64,000 bases of DNA from JBHOQX01 sp042408595 (GCA_042408595.1 JBHOQX010000041.1:32508-96507), one strand, 5' to 3'; shown: positions 25,280 through 34,201, counted from the stretch's first letter. Notes: generated by a model not told the origin, from the sequence alone. Numbers and translations are program-made.

Positions 25280-25354
25280 TGGTGGGCCGCCCAGGACTCG
25301 AACCTGGAACCCAGTCGTTATGAGCGACGCGCTCTGCCATTGAGCTAGCGGCCC
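25280..25354 (-). tRNA. tRNA with CAT anticodon (tRNA-Met, possibly tRNA-Ile2)
   Basis: The cloverleaf is clear: acceptor GGGCCGC/GCGGCCC, D arm GCTC/GAGC, loop CTCATAA, T stem CCAGG/CCTGG, discriminator A and encoded CCA. It lacks the unpaired 1-72 position and the three G-C pairs of an initiator. An elongator Met tRNA and an Ile tRNA with lysidine at C34 look alike at this level, so the identity is left open. Confidence 0.88.
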
Positions 25355-25402
25355 ACTGCGCCACTATCGTACCACGCGCTCCGGCGGCGTGCAAGCGACC
25401 CG

Positions 25403-25411
25403 TGGTAGAAT
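25403..25411 (+). promoter_or_regulatory. Extended -10 promoter of the F420 gene cluster
   Basis: TGGTAGAAT, an extended -10 with a 5 of 6 hexamer, lies 33 bp before the cofE start. No good -35 hexamer is visible. Confidence 0.45.
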
Positions 25412-25443
25412 ACCCCACTGGAGTATCCAAGGATGAGGGCGGC

Positions 25444-26199
25444 ATGGCAGGCGAGGTGCGGATCATCCCGCTGCGGGGTATTGGCGAGGTGCGCCCCGGC
25501 GATGACCTGGCAGAGTTGATATTCGCGGCGCTGGCGCGGCAGGGGCTGGCGCTCGTGTCTGGCGACGTGCTGGTGGTGACCCAGAAGATCGTCTCCAAAG
25601 CCGAGGGGCGGCTCGTCGATCTGGCGGAGGTTGAGCCGTCCGCCTTCGCTCGCGTGGCAGCGGCGCAGGGGAACAAGGATCCCGCGTACTACGAGATCGT
25701 GCTGCGCGAGAGCCGCCGGATCGTGCGGATGGACCGCGGTGTACTGATCACCGAGACGCGCCACGGCCTGATCTGCGCCAATAGCGGCGTGGACGAGTCG
25801 AACGTCGCCGGCGGGAAGGTAGTGACGCTGCTGCCGCTCGACCCGGACGCCTCGGCGTCCGGGCTGCGCGCGGCGCTGCGCGAGCGCACCGGGGTAGACG
25901 TGGCGGTGATCATCTCCGACACCTTCGGGCGGGCCTGGCGCGAGGGGCAGGTGAATGTGGCGATCGGCGCGGCGGGCATCGCCCCGATCGCCGACTACGC
26001 CGGCGTCGCCGACCGGCACGGCATGACGCTGCGCGCCTCGGCGATCGCCGTGGCCGACGAGCTCGCCGCCGCCGCCGAGCTGGTGATGGGCAAGATCGAC
26101 CACGTGCCGGCCGCGCTGATCCACGGCTACGCCTTCCAGCCATCCGACGCCGGCGCGCAGGCGCTTATCCGCGCGCCCGAGCGGGACCTGTTTCGATGA
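25444..26199 (+). CDS. cofE: Coenzyme F420-0:L-glutamate ligase
   Basis: CofE adds glutamates to F420-0 using GTP. The 251-residue protein shows IPLRGIGEVRPGDDLAELI, VVTQKIVSKAEGRLVDL, CANSGVDESNV and IISDTFGRAWREGQVNVAIG, all typical of the family. Unlike actinobacterial FbiB, the reductase domain is not fused but is encoded by the next gene with a 4-bp overlap. ATG at 25444 follows a GAGGGCGG stretch. Confidence 0.94.
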   Translation: MAGEVRIIPLRGIGEVRPGDDLAELIFAALARQGLALVSGDVLVVTQKIVSKAEGRLVDLAEVEPSAFARVAAAQGNKDPAYYEIVLRESRRIVRMDRGVLITETRHGLICANSGVDESNVAGGKVVTLLPLDPDASASGLRAALRERTGVDVAVIISDTFGRAWREGQVNVAIGAAGIAPIADYAGVADRHGMTLRASAIAVADELAAAAELVMGKIDHVPAALIHGYAFQPSDAGAQALIRAPERDLFR

Positions 26200-26939
26200 G
26201 CAGGACGATGAGACACGGAGACAGCGAGACGAGGAAGCCAGGAGACGAGGCGGCCAGGGAACAGGGAGCAGGCCGGTCTCCGCTTCTCCCCTCCGCCTCT
26301 CCACCCGATCCCGCCGGTGGCCGGTGGCCGGTGGCCGGCGGTCTTTCCGCCATCATCCGCGGCCGCCGCTCGGTGCGGCGCTTCCGCCCGGAGCCGGTGG
26401 CGCACACGATGCTGCTGGAGATTCTGGAGGCGGCCCGCTGGGCCCCCTCGCCGCATGGCCGCATGCCGTGGCGCTTCGCCGTGCTGACGGAGGCCGCGCC
26501 GAAGGAGCGCCTGGCCGCCGCGATGGGCGCGGCGTGGCGGCGGCAGCTGGCCTTCGACGGCCAGGACGCCGCCACGATCGAGCGGCGCGCCCGCGCTTCG
26601 CACGCGCGGATCACCGGCGCGCCGGCGCTGATCGTCCCCTGTCTCTACCTGGCCGACCTGGACATGTACCCGGACGAGGCGCGCAACGCCGCCGAGGCGA
26701 CCATGGCCATCCAGAGCCTGGGTTGCGCCGTGCAGAACATGCTGCTCACCGCCTACGCGATGGGGCTGGACTCGGGCTGGATGTGCGCGCCCCTCTTCTG
26801 CCCGGAGATCGTCGCCGGGGCGCTCGGGCTGGCGCCGGGGCTCACGCCGCACGCCCTGATCACCATCGGCTACGCCGCCGCGGACCCGGCGCGCCGCGAG
26901 CGGCTGCCGCTGGAGGATCTGGTGGTGTTGTGGGAGTGA
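26196..26939 (+). CDS. Nitroreductase-family F420 biosynthesis reductase (FbiB C-terminal type)
   Basis: The 247-residue flavoprotein is coupled to cofE through ATGA. From residue 50 it reads SAIIRGRRSVRRFRPEPV and AARWAPSPHGRMPWRF, the FMN-binding start of nitroreductases, and later AVQNMLLTAYAMGLDSGW. In organisms using phosphoenolpyruvate, such a reductase converts dehydro-F420-0 to F420-0; that role is inferred from homology and linkage. The first 48 residues are low-complexity and derive from a repeat tract. Confidence 0.87.
   Translation: MSRTMRHGDSETRKPGDEAAREQGAGRSPLLPSASPPDPAGGRWPVAGGLSAIIRGRRSVRRFRPEPVAHTMLLEILEAARWAPSPHGRMPWRFAVLTEAAPKERLAAAMGAAWRRQLAFDGQDAATIERRARASHARITGAPALIVPCLYLADLDMYPDEARNAAEATMAIQSLGCAVQNMLLTAYAMGLDSGWMCAPLFCPEIVAGALGLAPGLTPHALITIGYAAADPARRERLPLEDLVVLWE
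26205..26345. repeat. Repeat tract forming the N-terminus of the reductase
   Basis: CCGGTGG occurs three times in direct tandem near 26315-26336; before it come GAGAC/GGGAAC-type words. The tract lies inside the frame that begins at the ATGA overlap with cofE, so it is translated unless an internal start is used. Confidence 0.65.
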
Positions 26940-27051
26940 TTCGGGGCGGTGGACGATGCAGCAGGATCGATGGGACACGATGACAAGATGAGATGTGAGG
27001 CCGCGGTTCTGCCCCTTTGTTCAGTGTCCTACACATTATGGACCACGCACG

Positions 27052-27867
27052 ATGACCGATATCCGCCCTATTCCCCCCACCGACGCCGAAGCGTTCGCAC
27101 GGAAGGCGTTCAACGCCTATCCGGTCCTGGGAGCGCCAGGCGCCGAGCGCATCGCGCGCTTCGCCGAGCGCATGGCGAAGCCCGACCCGCTCGTGCATCT
27201 CTACGGCTGTTACCGCGACAGACGGCTGCTCGGCGGCATGCGCATGTTCGACTTCACCATGAACGTCTTCGGCGAACTGCTGCCGGCTGGCGGCGTCGGC
27301 TTTGTGGCGACCGACGTCTCGCACAAGAAGCAAGGGGTCGCCCGCGATCTGGTGCGCGGCTTTCTGCGGCATTATCGCGAAAAGGGCGCTCCGCTGGCCA
27401 TTCTTTACCCCTTTCGTTTCGACTTTTACCGCGCCATGGACTTTGGTTACGGCACGAAGACCCAGCAGTTCCGCCTGCCACCGGCACGTTTCCCCTGGCC
27501 TGATCGCCCGGCGCCCCGCCGTGCTGGACGCGCTATGCGACGCGCCCGAGAATCGCATCGCCGGTTATTTCGAGGAGGGTCAGTTAGCTACTTCGTTTTT
27601 CAGTTCAAGATGGGCGACGCGTTCATCTACGACAATATCGAGATCCGCGGGTTGATCTACGAGACGCGCGAGGCGCTCGCCGGTCTGCTGGCCTTCATCA
27701 ACGTACAGGCCGACCAGGTGCGCAATGTCGTCTTCACGACCCAGGATGAACACGTCCACTACCTGCTCGACGACCCGCGCAACGGCAGCCTAGGGTGTAA
27801 GTATCAGGGATCAGGGGCCAGCCTGGCTCTGACCCCGACCCCTCTCCAGAGCGGAGCAATCAGATGA
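27052..27867 (+). pseudogene. Eis-like GNAT acetyltransferase, frameshifted and truncated
   Basis: The N-terminal GNAT domain is clear (GFVATDVSHKKQGVARDLVR, the acetyl-CoA loop). Between about 27500 and 27590 the family sequence continues in another frame (APENRIAGYFEEGQL). It then returns to the first frame with FVFQFKMGDAFIYDNIEIRG and LIYETREALAGLLAF. The frame stays open, so about 30 residues are garbled. About 40-50 residues are also missing there, and the C-terminal third (SCP2-like domain) is replaced by repeat-like sequence before the stop. Eis proteins acetylate amines and aminoglycosides at about 400 residues; this copy is probably inactive. Its stop overlaps the cofD start. Confidence 0.75.
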
Positions 27868-28802
27868 TCGTTGTGCTTGCGGGCGGTGTGGGGGCGGCCC
27901 GCTTTCTCGAAGGGGTGGTGCAGGTCGTGCCGGCGGCGGAGGTGACGGCGATCGTCAACACCGGCGATGATTTCATCCACTACGGCCTGCATATCTCACC
28001 CGATCTCGATATCGTGACATGCACGCTGGCCGGCGAGATCGACCAGGTCCAGGGCTGGGGCATCGCTGGCGACACCGACGAGTGCATGCGCTGGCTGGTG
28101 CGGCTCGGCGGGCCGGCCTGGTTCAAGCTGGGCGACCGCGACCTGGCGCTGCACATCCGCCGTACCGAGCTGCTGCGCGCCGGCTGGCCCCTCAGCCGGG
28201 TGGCCGATGCCTTCCGCCGGGCGCTCGGCGTCGCCGTGCGCATCCTGCCGATGAGCGATGACCCGGTGGCGACCTACATCGACACGCCGAATGGTCATAT
28301 CCACTTCGAAAATTACCTAGTCGAGCGGCGGGCGCAGGATGAGGTGCGCGGCATCGTGTTCCGCGGCGCGGCGGACGCCCGGCCCGCGCCCGGGGTGCTG
28401 GAGGCCATTCTCGAAGCCGATGCGGTGCTGATCGCCCCGAGCAACCCGATCGTCAGCGTTGGCACGATCCTGGCGGTGCCAGGGGTGCGCGAGGCGCTGC
28501 TGGCGACCGGCGCGCCGGTCGTGGCGGTCAGCCCGATCGTCGGCGGGGCGGCGATCAAGGGGCCAGCGGCCCCGCTGCTGCGTGCGGCGGGCTACGAGGT
28601 CTCGGCGCGTGGCGTGGCAGCCTGCTACCAGGAACTGGCCGATGCGCTGGTGATCGACACGGTGGACGCCGCGCTGGCGGACGACATCCGCGCGCTCGGC
28701 CTGCGCGTTGTCGTCACCGATACGATCATGCGCGGCCCGGCGGAGAAGCGCGCCCTGGCCGCAGCGGCGCTATCCGCGGGCGGGGAAGTGAGAAATGGAT
28801 AA
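27864..28802 (+). CDS. cofD: 2-phospho-L-lactate (or phosphoenolpyruvate) transferase
   Basis: CofD/FbiA transfers the phospho-organic acid from its GDP-activated form to the deazaflavin Fo. The 312-residue protein starts IVVLAGGVGAARFLEGV and has IVNTGDDFIHYGLHISPDLD, WFKLGDRDLALHIRRTELL, PSNPIVSVGTIL and SPIVGGAAIKGPA, matching the family throughout. The start overlaps the pseudogene stop (ATGA). Confidence 0.95.
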   Translation: MIVVLAGGVGAARFLEGVVQVVPAAEVTAIVNTGDDFIHYGLHISPDLDIVTCTLAGEIDQVQGWGIAGDTDECMRWLVRLGGPAWFKLGDRDLALHIRRTELLRAGWPLSRVADAFRRALGVAVRILPMSDDPVATYIDTPNGHIHFENYLVERRAQDEVRGIVFRGAADARPAPGVLEAILEADAVLIAPSNPIVSVGTILAVPGVREALLATGAPVVAVSPIVGGAAIKGPAAPLLRAAGYEVSARGVAACYQELADALVIDTVDAALADDIRALGLRVVVTDTIMRGPAEKRALAAAALSAGGEVRNG

Positions 28803-28931
28803 TGAAAAACTGATGATGAAAAGCGGCCGTATGATGAATGCGGACAAAAGATCGATATTCATACCTTCCCTGATCATTGTTTTTCGTTTTCAATTATGCA
28901 CTGTACACTTTAACTGCACACTATCCGCCCC
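28803..28931. repeat. AT-rich repeat-like gap between cofD and cofC
   Basis: The gap is much AT-richer than its surroundings, with recurring words AATGAAAA, GATGATGAAAA and ATGATGAATG, plus a CACTGTACAC/CTGCACAC pair. No gene or convincing promoter is seen. Confidence 0.5.
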
Positions 28932-29576
28932 ATGACCATCGCGCTTGTTCCCGTTAAATCGCTCGGCCAGGCGAAACAGCGGCTCGCTCCTGCGCTGGAT
29001 GGGCCCGCGCGCGCGGCGCTGGTGCTGGCGATGCTCGATGATGTGCTCGGGGCGCTGCGCGGCGCGCAGGCCGTGTCGGAGATCGGCGTGATCAGCGCCG
29101 ACCCGGCGGTGCTGGCGCGGGCGGCGGCGCCGGGCGCGCACCCCCTGCCCGACCACGCGGGCGACCTGAACGCGGCGCTGACGAGCGCCGCCGCACAGGT
29201 CGCGCCGGGCGCTGACGCGCTCCTCGTTCTGCCGGCGGACGTGCCGCTGGTGACATCCGGCGAGATCGACCGGCTGATCGCCGCAGCGCCGGCCCGTGGC
29301 GCGCTGATCGTTCCCTCGGGCGACGGCGGCACCAACGCGCTGCTCGTGCGCCCGCCGCTCGCGCTGCCGTTCCGCTTCGGGCCGGACAGCCTGGCGCGCC
29401 ACGCTGCCGCTGCGCGGGAGCAGGGGCTTCCCCTGCGCGTCTATCACACCCCCGGCCTGGAACGCGACATCGACCGGCCGGAGGACCTGGTCTGGCTGGC
29501 GGCGGCCGGCGGCGAGACCACCGCCGCCCGCGTGCTGCGTTCACTTCAGGTTGTGGAGATGATGGCGGTCGTGTAG
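28932..29576 (+). CDS. cofC: 2-phospho-L-lactate (or phosphoenolpyruvate) guanylyltransferase
   Basis: This 214-residue nucleotidyltransferase provides the activated substrate for CofD. It begins IALVPVKSLGQAKQRLAP, has LLVLPADVPLVT with the metal-binding Asp pair, SGDGGTNALLVRPP, and LERDIDRPEDL at the C-terminus, as in CofC/FbiD. The upstream gap of 129 bp is AT-rich. FbiC or CofG/CofH, needed to make Fo, is not in the window. Confidence 0.93.
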   Translation: MTIALVPVKSLGQAKQRLAPALDGPARAALVLAMLDDVLGALRGAQAVSEIGVISADPAVLARAAAPGAHPLPDHAGDLNAALTSAAAQVAPGADALLVLPADVPLVTSGEIDRLIAAAPARGALIVPSGDGGTNALLVRPPLALPFRFGPDSLARHAAAAREQGLPLRVYHTPGLERDIDRPEDLVWLAAAGGETTAARVLRSLQVVEMMAVV

Positions 29577-29640
29577 CCTCGCGACGGACGCCGGGTGGCG
29601 GATGATCGACGACAGACGATAGGAGATAGACATCACCTTA
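29577..29640. repeat. Heptad-like tract between cofC and the LLM oxidoreductase gene
   Basis: GACGGACG, GGATGATCGACGAC and GACGATAGGAG words resemble the dispersed repeat family, with less regular phase. Confidence 0.45.
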
Positions 29641-29664
29641 GTAACACAGCAACCGGAGTCTTCC

Positions 29665-30654
29665 ATGGGCATCATCGGGTACGCCGCCGCGCTCGAGCAG
29701 TTCGGCCCGAACGAACTGCTCGACTACTGCCGTCTGGCGGAGCGGCAGGGCTTCCGCGGCGTGATGGCCGCCGATCATTTTCAGCCGTGGGTGCCGCAGC
29801 AGGGGCACAACGGCTTCGTCTGGTCCTTCATGGCGGCGCTCGGCGCGACGACCAGCGAGCTCACCTTCGGCCCCGGCGTTACCTGTCCGTCGTTCCGCTA
29901 CCACCCGGCGGTCGTGGCGCAGGCCGCAGCGACGCAGGCGGCGATGACCCCCGGGCGCTTCTGGCTCGGCCTGGGCAGCGGCGAGGCGCTGAACGAGCAT
30001 GTCGTCGGTGGTGTGTGGCCGGAGCCGCATGTCCGCCTCAAGATGATGCAGGAGGCGGTCGAGATCATCAAGAAGCTATTTACTGGCAAGGTCGCACGGC
30101 ACGACAACGGGCGCTATTTCACCATGGAGCGCGTGCGCCTGTGGACGCTGCCGCCGGAGCCGGCGCCGATCTACATCGCCACCGCCGGGCCGGTGACGGC
30201 CGAGTGGACCGGCGCGCACTGCGATGGCCTGATCACGCCGGGCGCGAGCCTGGAGAAGCTGCAGATGCTGCTCGACAAGTTCGCCGAGGGCGCGCGCGCG
30301 GCAGGCAAGAACCCCGAGACAATGCCGAAGCTCCTCCAGTTGCATATGTCCTGGGCGACGACGGAGGAGGAAGCCATGCAGAACGCGCTGCGCGAATGGC
30401 CCAACGGCGGCATGCCCTTCCCGAAGCAAGACATCCGCTCGCCGGAGGACTTCGCCGAGATCGCGAAACTGGTGCGTCCGGAGCATTTCAAGAACCGGAT
30501 GCTGATCTCGCCGGACCTGGACGAGCACCGCGCCTACATGCAGCGGTTCATCGACCTGGGCTTCACCGAAATTCACGTCCACAATGTCGGGCGCAATCAG
30601 GAGGCGTTTATCCGCGCTTTCGGCGAGCATGTTATTCCGCGGCTGCGCTGGTGA
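29665..30654 (+). CDS. F420-dependent LLM-class oxidoreductase (FGD-like)
   Basis: This 329-residue luciferase-like TIM-barrel enzyme is of the F420-binding branch (G6P dehydrogenase/TIGR03557-like). It shows MAADHFQPW, FGPGVTCPSFRYHPAVVAQA, WLGLGSGEALNEHVVG with the bulge that contacts F420, and IYIATAGPVTAEW. It would oxidise a hydroxy-substrate and generate F420H2, or reduce a substrate with it. Its position directly after cofC supports F420 as the cofactor. Without closer comparison, glucose-6-phosphate cannot be claimed as the substrate. Confidence 0.86.
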   Translation: MGIIGYAAALEQFGPNELLDYCRLAERQGFRGVMAADHFQPWVPQQGHNGFVWSFMAALGATTSELTFGPGVTCPSFRYHPAVVAQAAATQAAMTPGRFWLGLGSGEALNEHVVGGVWPEPHVRLKMMQEAVEIIKKLFTGKVARHDNGRYFTMERVRLWTLPPEPAPIYIATAGPVTAEWTGAHCDGLITPGASLEKLQMLLDKFAEGARAAGKNPETMPKLLQLHMSWATTEEEAMQNALREWPNGGMPFPKQDIRSPEDFAEIAKLVRPEHFKNRMLISPDLDEHRAYMQRFIDLGFTEIHVHNVGRNQEAFIRAFGEHVIPRLRW

Positions 30655-30700
30655 CAGCAAGGCGGTTCGAACACGGCACGTATAGGAGCAATGCAAGCAT

Positions 30701-31105
30701 ATGACGACGAAACTCTCAGAGCGGGCGCGCGCGTTTCTCGCGGAGCCGCGCTTCGGCGTCTTGGCGACGATCAACGCCGATGGCACGCCGCAACTGACCA
30801 CGATGTGGTACGAGCTGCAAGGCGATGAGATTCTGATGAACACCGCCGCCGGGCGGTTGAAGGAGCGGAATCTACGGCGCGATCCGCGTGTCGCCCTGTG
30901 TGTCGAAGACGGCTACCGCTACGTGACGCTCAGCGGGCGGGTGCGGCTGATCGACGATCAGGAGACGGCCCAAGCCGACATCTATCGGCTGGCGCTACGC
31001 TACCACCCCAAGGAGAAAGCCGACGAGATGGCGCAGGACTTCCGCAAGCAACACCGGATCACGATCCGGATGACGATCGAGCGTGTCAGCGAGCACTTGG
31101 AGTGA
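30701..31105 (+). CDS. F420-dependent PPOX-fold protein (FDOR-B-like)
   Basis: This 134-residue split beta-barrel protein of the pyridoxamine 5'-phosphate oxidase-like superfamily has FGVLATINADGTPQLTTMWY, LMNTAAGRLKERNLRRDPRV and YVTLSGRVRLI. This size and pattern match F420-dependent reductases of the FDOR-B group. It is 46 bp after the LLM gene, so it is probably part of the same F420 operon. The substrate is unknown. Confidence 0.8.
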   Translation: MTTKLSERARAFLAEPRFGVLATINADGTPQLTTMWYELQGDEILMNTAAGRLKERNLRRDPRVALCVEDGYRYVTLSGRVRLIDDQETAQADIYRLALRYHPKEKADEMAQDFRKQHRITIRMTIERVSEHLE

Positions 31106-31212
31106 CGCTCGCTCGTCTCCGAGCATCCACGCTTCGGCTTAACCGACGGGCGGTCGTCTCGACCGCTGCACGATCCTCACACAGCAAGCAGCGAGCAGCC
31201 AGGGAGCCACGC

Positions 31213-32643
31213 ATGCCGATCCCAGCGCGCGGCCTGCCGCCTGATGCGATTCTAACCACGCTGGCGGCCTACAAGCAGCATGACCTGCCCTGGCGTTCTG
31301 GGCGGGCGCTGGCCTACATCTACGACCCGGGGCAGGAGGCGCGCGATCTGCTGGCCCGCGCCTACACTCTCTTTCTGATCGAAAACGCGCTCGACCCAAC
31401 ATCGTTTCCAAGCATCTTGCGGCTGGAAACCGAGGTGGTGCGCATCGTCGCCGAGCTGCTGCGCGCCCCCGAGACCGCGGCGGGCAACTTCACCAGCGGC
31501 GGTACCGAAAGTATTCTCCTGGCGGTCAAGGCGGCGCGCGACTACGCCCGCGCCATGCGCCCCGGCCTGGCCGAGCCGGAGATGGTGCTGCCGCGCACGG
31601 CGCACGCCGCCTTCCACAAGGCCGCCGCGTATCTCGGCGTGCGCCCGGTGGTCGTGGAGTTCGACCCGGCGACCTTCCGCGCCGACCCGGCGGAGGTCGC
31701 GGCGGCGATCACCGACCGGACGATCTTGCTGGTCGCGTCCGCGCCGTGCTACTCGCACGGCGTGATCGACCCGATCCATGAGCTTGGCGAGTTGGCGCTA
31801 GAGCGCGGCCTGCTGCTCCACGTGGACGCCTGCGTCGGCGGAATCCAGCTCTCGTTCATGCGGCGCGACGGCGTGCCGCTGCCGGATTTCGACTTCAGCG
31901 TGCCGGGGGTCACCTCGATCTCCGCCGACCTGCACAAGTATGGCTACGCCGCCAAGGGCGCGTCGGTGATCCTGTACCGCGACCGCGAACTGCGCAAATA
32001 CCAGTTGTTCGCCAGCTCGGCGACGACCGGATACACGGTGATCAATCCGACGGTGCAGAGCAGCCGCTCCGGCGGGCCGGTCGCGGCGGCATGGGCGCTG
32101 CTGCACTTCCTCGGCGAGGAGGGCTACCGCCGGATCAACCGCGCCGTGATGGATGCGACCCGCCGCCTGATCGCCGGGGTGAACGCGACCGATGGGCTGC
32201 GGGTGCTGGGCGAGCCGGCGATGTCTATGTTCGCCTTCACGTCCGACACACTCGACCTGCTGCGGCTGGCGGATGTGATGAAGCGGCGCGGCTGGTACAT
32301 CCAGCCGCAACTGCGCGCCGGGCGCTCCCCACTCAACCTGCACGTCTCGGTGACCCATGCGACCGTGCCGCACGTGGACGCCTTTCTCGCCGCGCTGCGG
32401 ACGAGCGCCGCCGAGGTCGCGGTGGCGGGGCCGGGGCCGGGCGAGACCGACATGGCCCGGCTGCTGGCCGACCTGGCCGCGCTGCCTCCGGCGGAGACCT
32501 ACGCCGGGATCGCCGCTGTGGCCGGGCTGGAGGGGGGTGCGCTGCCGGATGAGATGTCCCCGGTCAACGCCGTGTTGAACGCCCTGTCGCCCGACCTGCG
32601 CGACGCGCTGCTGCTGGAGTTCATCAACGGCTTGTATGCGTGA
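31213..32643 (+). CDS. PLP-dependent group II decarboxylase / sphingosine-1-phosphate lyase-like protein
   Basis: This 476-residue fold-type I PLP enzyme has GNFTSGGTESILLAVKAARD, HAAFHKAAAYLGV, the VDACVGG Asp/Ala pair under the cofactor, and SADLHKYGYAAKGASV with Lys242 as the likely Schiff-base lysine. The sequence resembles sphingosine-phosphate lyase and archaeal MfnA-type decarboxylases. The product is not predictable. ATG 31213 is chosen because upstream in-frame sequence is the FDOR gene in another frame and a repeat-rich gap. It may be co-transcribed with the F420 genes. Confidence 0.82.
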   Translation: MPIPARGLPPDAILTTLAAYKQHDLPWRSGRALAYIYDPGQEARDLLARAYTLFLIENALDPTSFPSILRLETEVVRIVAELLRAPETAAGNFTSGGTESILLAVKAARDYARAMRPGLAEPEMVLPRTAHAAFHKAAAYLGVRPVVVEFDPATFRADPAEVAAAITDRTILLVASAPCYSHGVIDPIHELGELALERGLLLHVDACVGGIQLSFMRRDGVPLPDFDFSVPGVTSISADLHKYGYAAKGASVILYRDRELRKYQLFASSATTGYTVINPTVQSSRSGGPVAAAWALLHFLGEEGYRRINRAVMDATRRLIAGVNATDGLRVLGEPAMSMFAFTSDTLDLLRLADVMKRRGWYIQPQLRAGRSPLNLHVSVTHATVPHVDAFLAALRTSAAEVAVAGPGPGETDMARLLADLAALPPAETYAGIAAVAGLEGGALPDEMSPVNAVLNALSPDLRDALLLEFINGLYA

Positions 32644-32778
32644 GCGGACGGACGCGGCGGCCCGTAGCGCGGGGGTGTGGCCGGCCGCAGCGCTTCACGC
32701 GGCTCTGGTTGGCGCGTGCGCGCCCCAACGAAGGGATGGAGGGGCGTCGCCCCGCCACACCTCCCCATACGCCTGGTT

Positions 32779-32826
32779 GGAATGCGGCAGCCACGCTCCC
32801 GCATGGCAGCCCGGCTGCCGCATTCC
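32779..32826. repeat. Perfect 14-bp inverted repeat between convergent genes
   Basis: GGAATGCGGCAGCC at 32779-32792 is exactly complementary to 32813-32826 with a 20-nt loop. It lies between the PLP enzyme gene (+) and the MFS gene (-). There is no T tract on either side; a bidirectional terminator-like or REP element is possible. Confidence 0.7.
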
Positions 32827-32846
32827 ACCGGTGATCCTGCTGTACA

Positions 32847-34094
32847 TCACCGCCCACCCCCGCGCAGCCCCGCCAACGCGATCAGCGCGGCGACGCCAAG
32901 CAGCACCGCCGAACCGAGCAGGCCGAGCGCCAGCCCGCCACGCATGTCGGCGATCAGGCCGGTGAGCGCCGGGCCGACCAACTGCCCAAACGCGAAGACC
33001 GCCGTCGCGTTGCCGGTGACCGCCGTCCAGCGCGCCGGCGGCAGCGTCGCTCGCACCTCCAGCGTGATCACCGTGATCACCGCCAGAAACGAGCTGCCGA
33101 ACAGCACGGCCGACACGAGGAAGCTCCACCCGGCGGGGGCGAGCACCGGCAGCGCCGCGCCGAGCGTCAGCGCCGCGAGCACGGCGCAGAGCGCGAGCGG
33201 CGGGCGCGCCCGGCGAACGACCGGCCGCCAGGTGAAGCCGCTCGCCGCGGCGGCGACGCCCAGCAGCACCCAGAAGCCCTGCACCAGCCCCGGCGCGACG
33301 CCGATCGCGCGCAGGTAGGCGACGACGAATGTCATGTAGCCGATGTAGCCGAGGCCGAACAGGCCATAAGCGGTGAGCGCCGGCCAGAGGCGCAGGTAGT
33401 CCCCGGCGACGAACAGGCGCTCGCGGCGCACAGCCCGCGGCGGCGTGACGCGCCCGGCAGCCCGCAGCGGCGGCTCGACCAGCAGAAGCGCGCCGAGCCC
33501 GAGGACCCCGAGCGCCACCCAGGCCGCCTGCCAGCCCCACCCGAGCGGGCCGAGGATCAGCGGGAGCAGCGCGCCGGAGAGGGCGATACCGATCCCGGGG
33601 CCGGCGTAGTAGACGCCGATCGGCAGCTCGCTGCGGTGGCTCGAGTCGAGCGCCAGCACCACCGCCACGCCGGCGACGAAGATCAGCGCTCCGCCGACGC
33701 CGGAGATCGCCCGCCAGAGCATCAGCGGGGCGAAGGCCGGCAGCAGGCCGCTGGCGACCAGGCTCAGGCTGACGGCCAGCAGGCTCAGACGGATGACCCG
33801 CGGCGCGCCCCAGCGCGCCACCGCCGGCCCGACGAGCAGCGCGCCGGCCAGGTAGCCGGCGGCGTTGGCGCTGTTGGCCAGCCCGGCCTGGGCATAGCTC
33901 CAGCCGAGTTCGGCGCGCATCGGCGGGAGCAGCAGCGCGTAGGCGAAGCGCGCGAACCCCTGCCCGACCGCCGCCGCCAGGCTGACCAGCAGCGCGTTCA
34001 GCAGTAACGGCAGCCCCAGCGGCCGTGCCGCAGATGTTGTCTCCACACCAGTCTCCCGCCGCGGGCGCGGCGCCGGCGCCTCCTCCGCGGGCAT
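32847..34094 (-). CDS. MFS transporter, YbfB/YjiJ-like
   Basis: This 415-residue transporter has 12 predicted helices. FARFAYALLLPPMRAELGWS followed by AQAGLANSANAAGYLAGALL is the N-terminal signature of the YbfB/YjiJ family. ATG at 34094 gives a short hydrophilic leader before helix 1. A TATACT hexamer at 34134-34139 (minus strand) is a plausible -10. It is divergent from the large regulator gene and so may be co-regulated with it. The substrate is unknown. Confidence 0.82.
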   Translation of the reverse strand: MPAEEAPAPRPRRETGVETTSAARPLGLPLLLNALLVSLAAAVGQGFARFAYALLLPPMRAELGWSYAQAGLANSANAAGYLAGALLVGPAVARWGAPRVIRLSLLAVSLSLVASGLLPAFAPLMLWRAISGVGGALIFVAGVAVVLALDSSHRSELPIGVYYAGPGIGIALSGALLPLILGPLGWGWQAAWVALGVLGLGALLLVEPPLRAAGRVTPPRAVRRERLFVAGDYLRLWPALTAYGLFGLGYIGYMTFVVAYLRAIGVAPGLVQGFWVLLGVAAAASGFTWRPVVRRARPPLALCAVLAALTLGAALPVLAPAGWSFLVSAVLFGSSFLAVITVITLEVRATLPPARWTAVTGNATAVFAFGQLVGPALTGLIADMRGGLALGLLGSAVLLGVAALIALAGLRGGGR

Positions 34095-34164
34095 GCGCGC
34101 CGGTACGCGCCGGCGCAGCCAGGCACACCTGCCAGTATACCGGCGGGGCGCGCCGGCTGGAAGG

Positions 34165-34189
34165 GACAATCGGGCGGAGACAATCGGGC
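34165..34189. repeat. Direct repeats in the divergent MFS/regulator promoter region
   Basis: GACAATCGGGC occurs at 34165-34175 and 34179-34189 (14-bp period), between the two opposed promoters and just upstream of the regulator's -35. It is a candidate operator. Confidence 0.5.
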
Positions 34190-34201
34190 ATGGGCCACGC
34201 C

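Noticed and set aside
25280..25354. Initiator tRNA-fMet
   Set aside because: Position 1-72 is a normal G-C pair and the anticodon stem lacks three consecutive G-C pairs, so it is an elongator Met or Ile2 tRNA.
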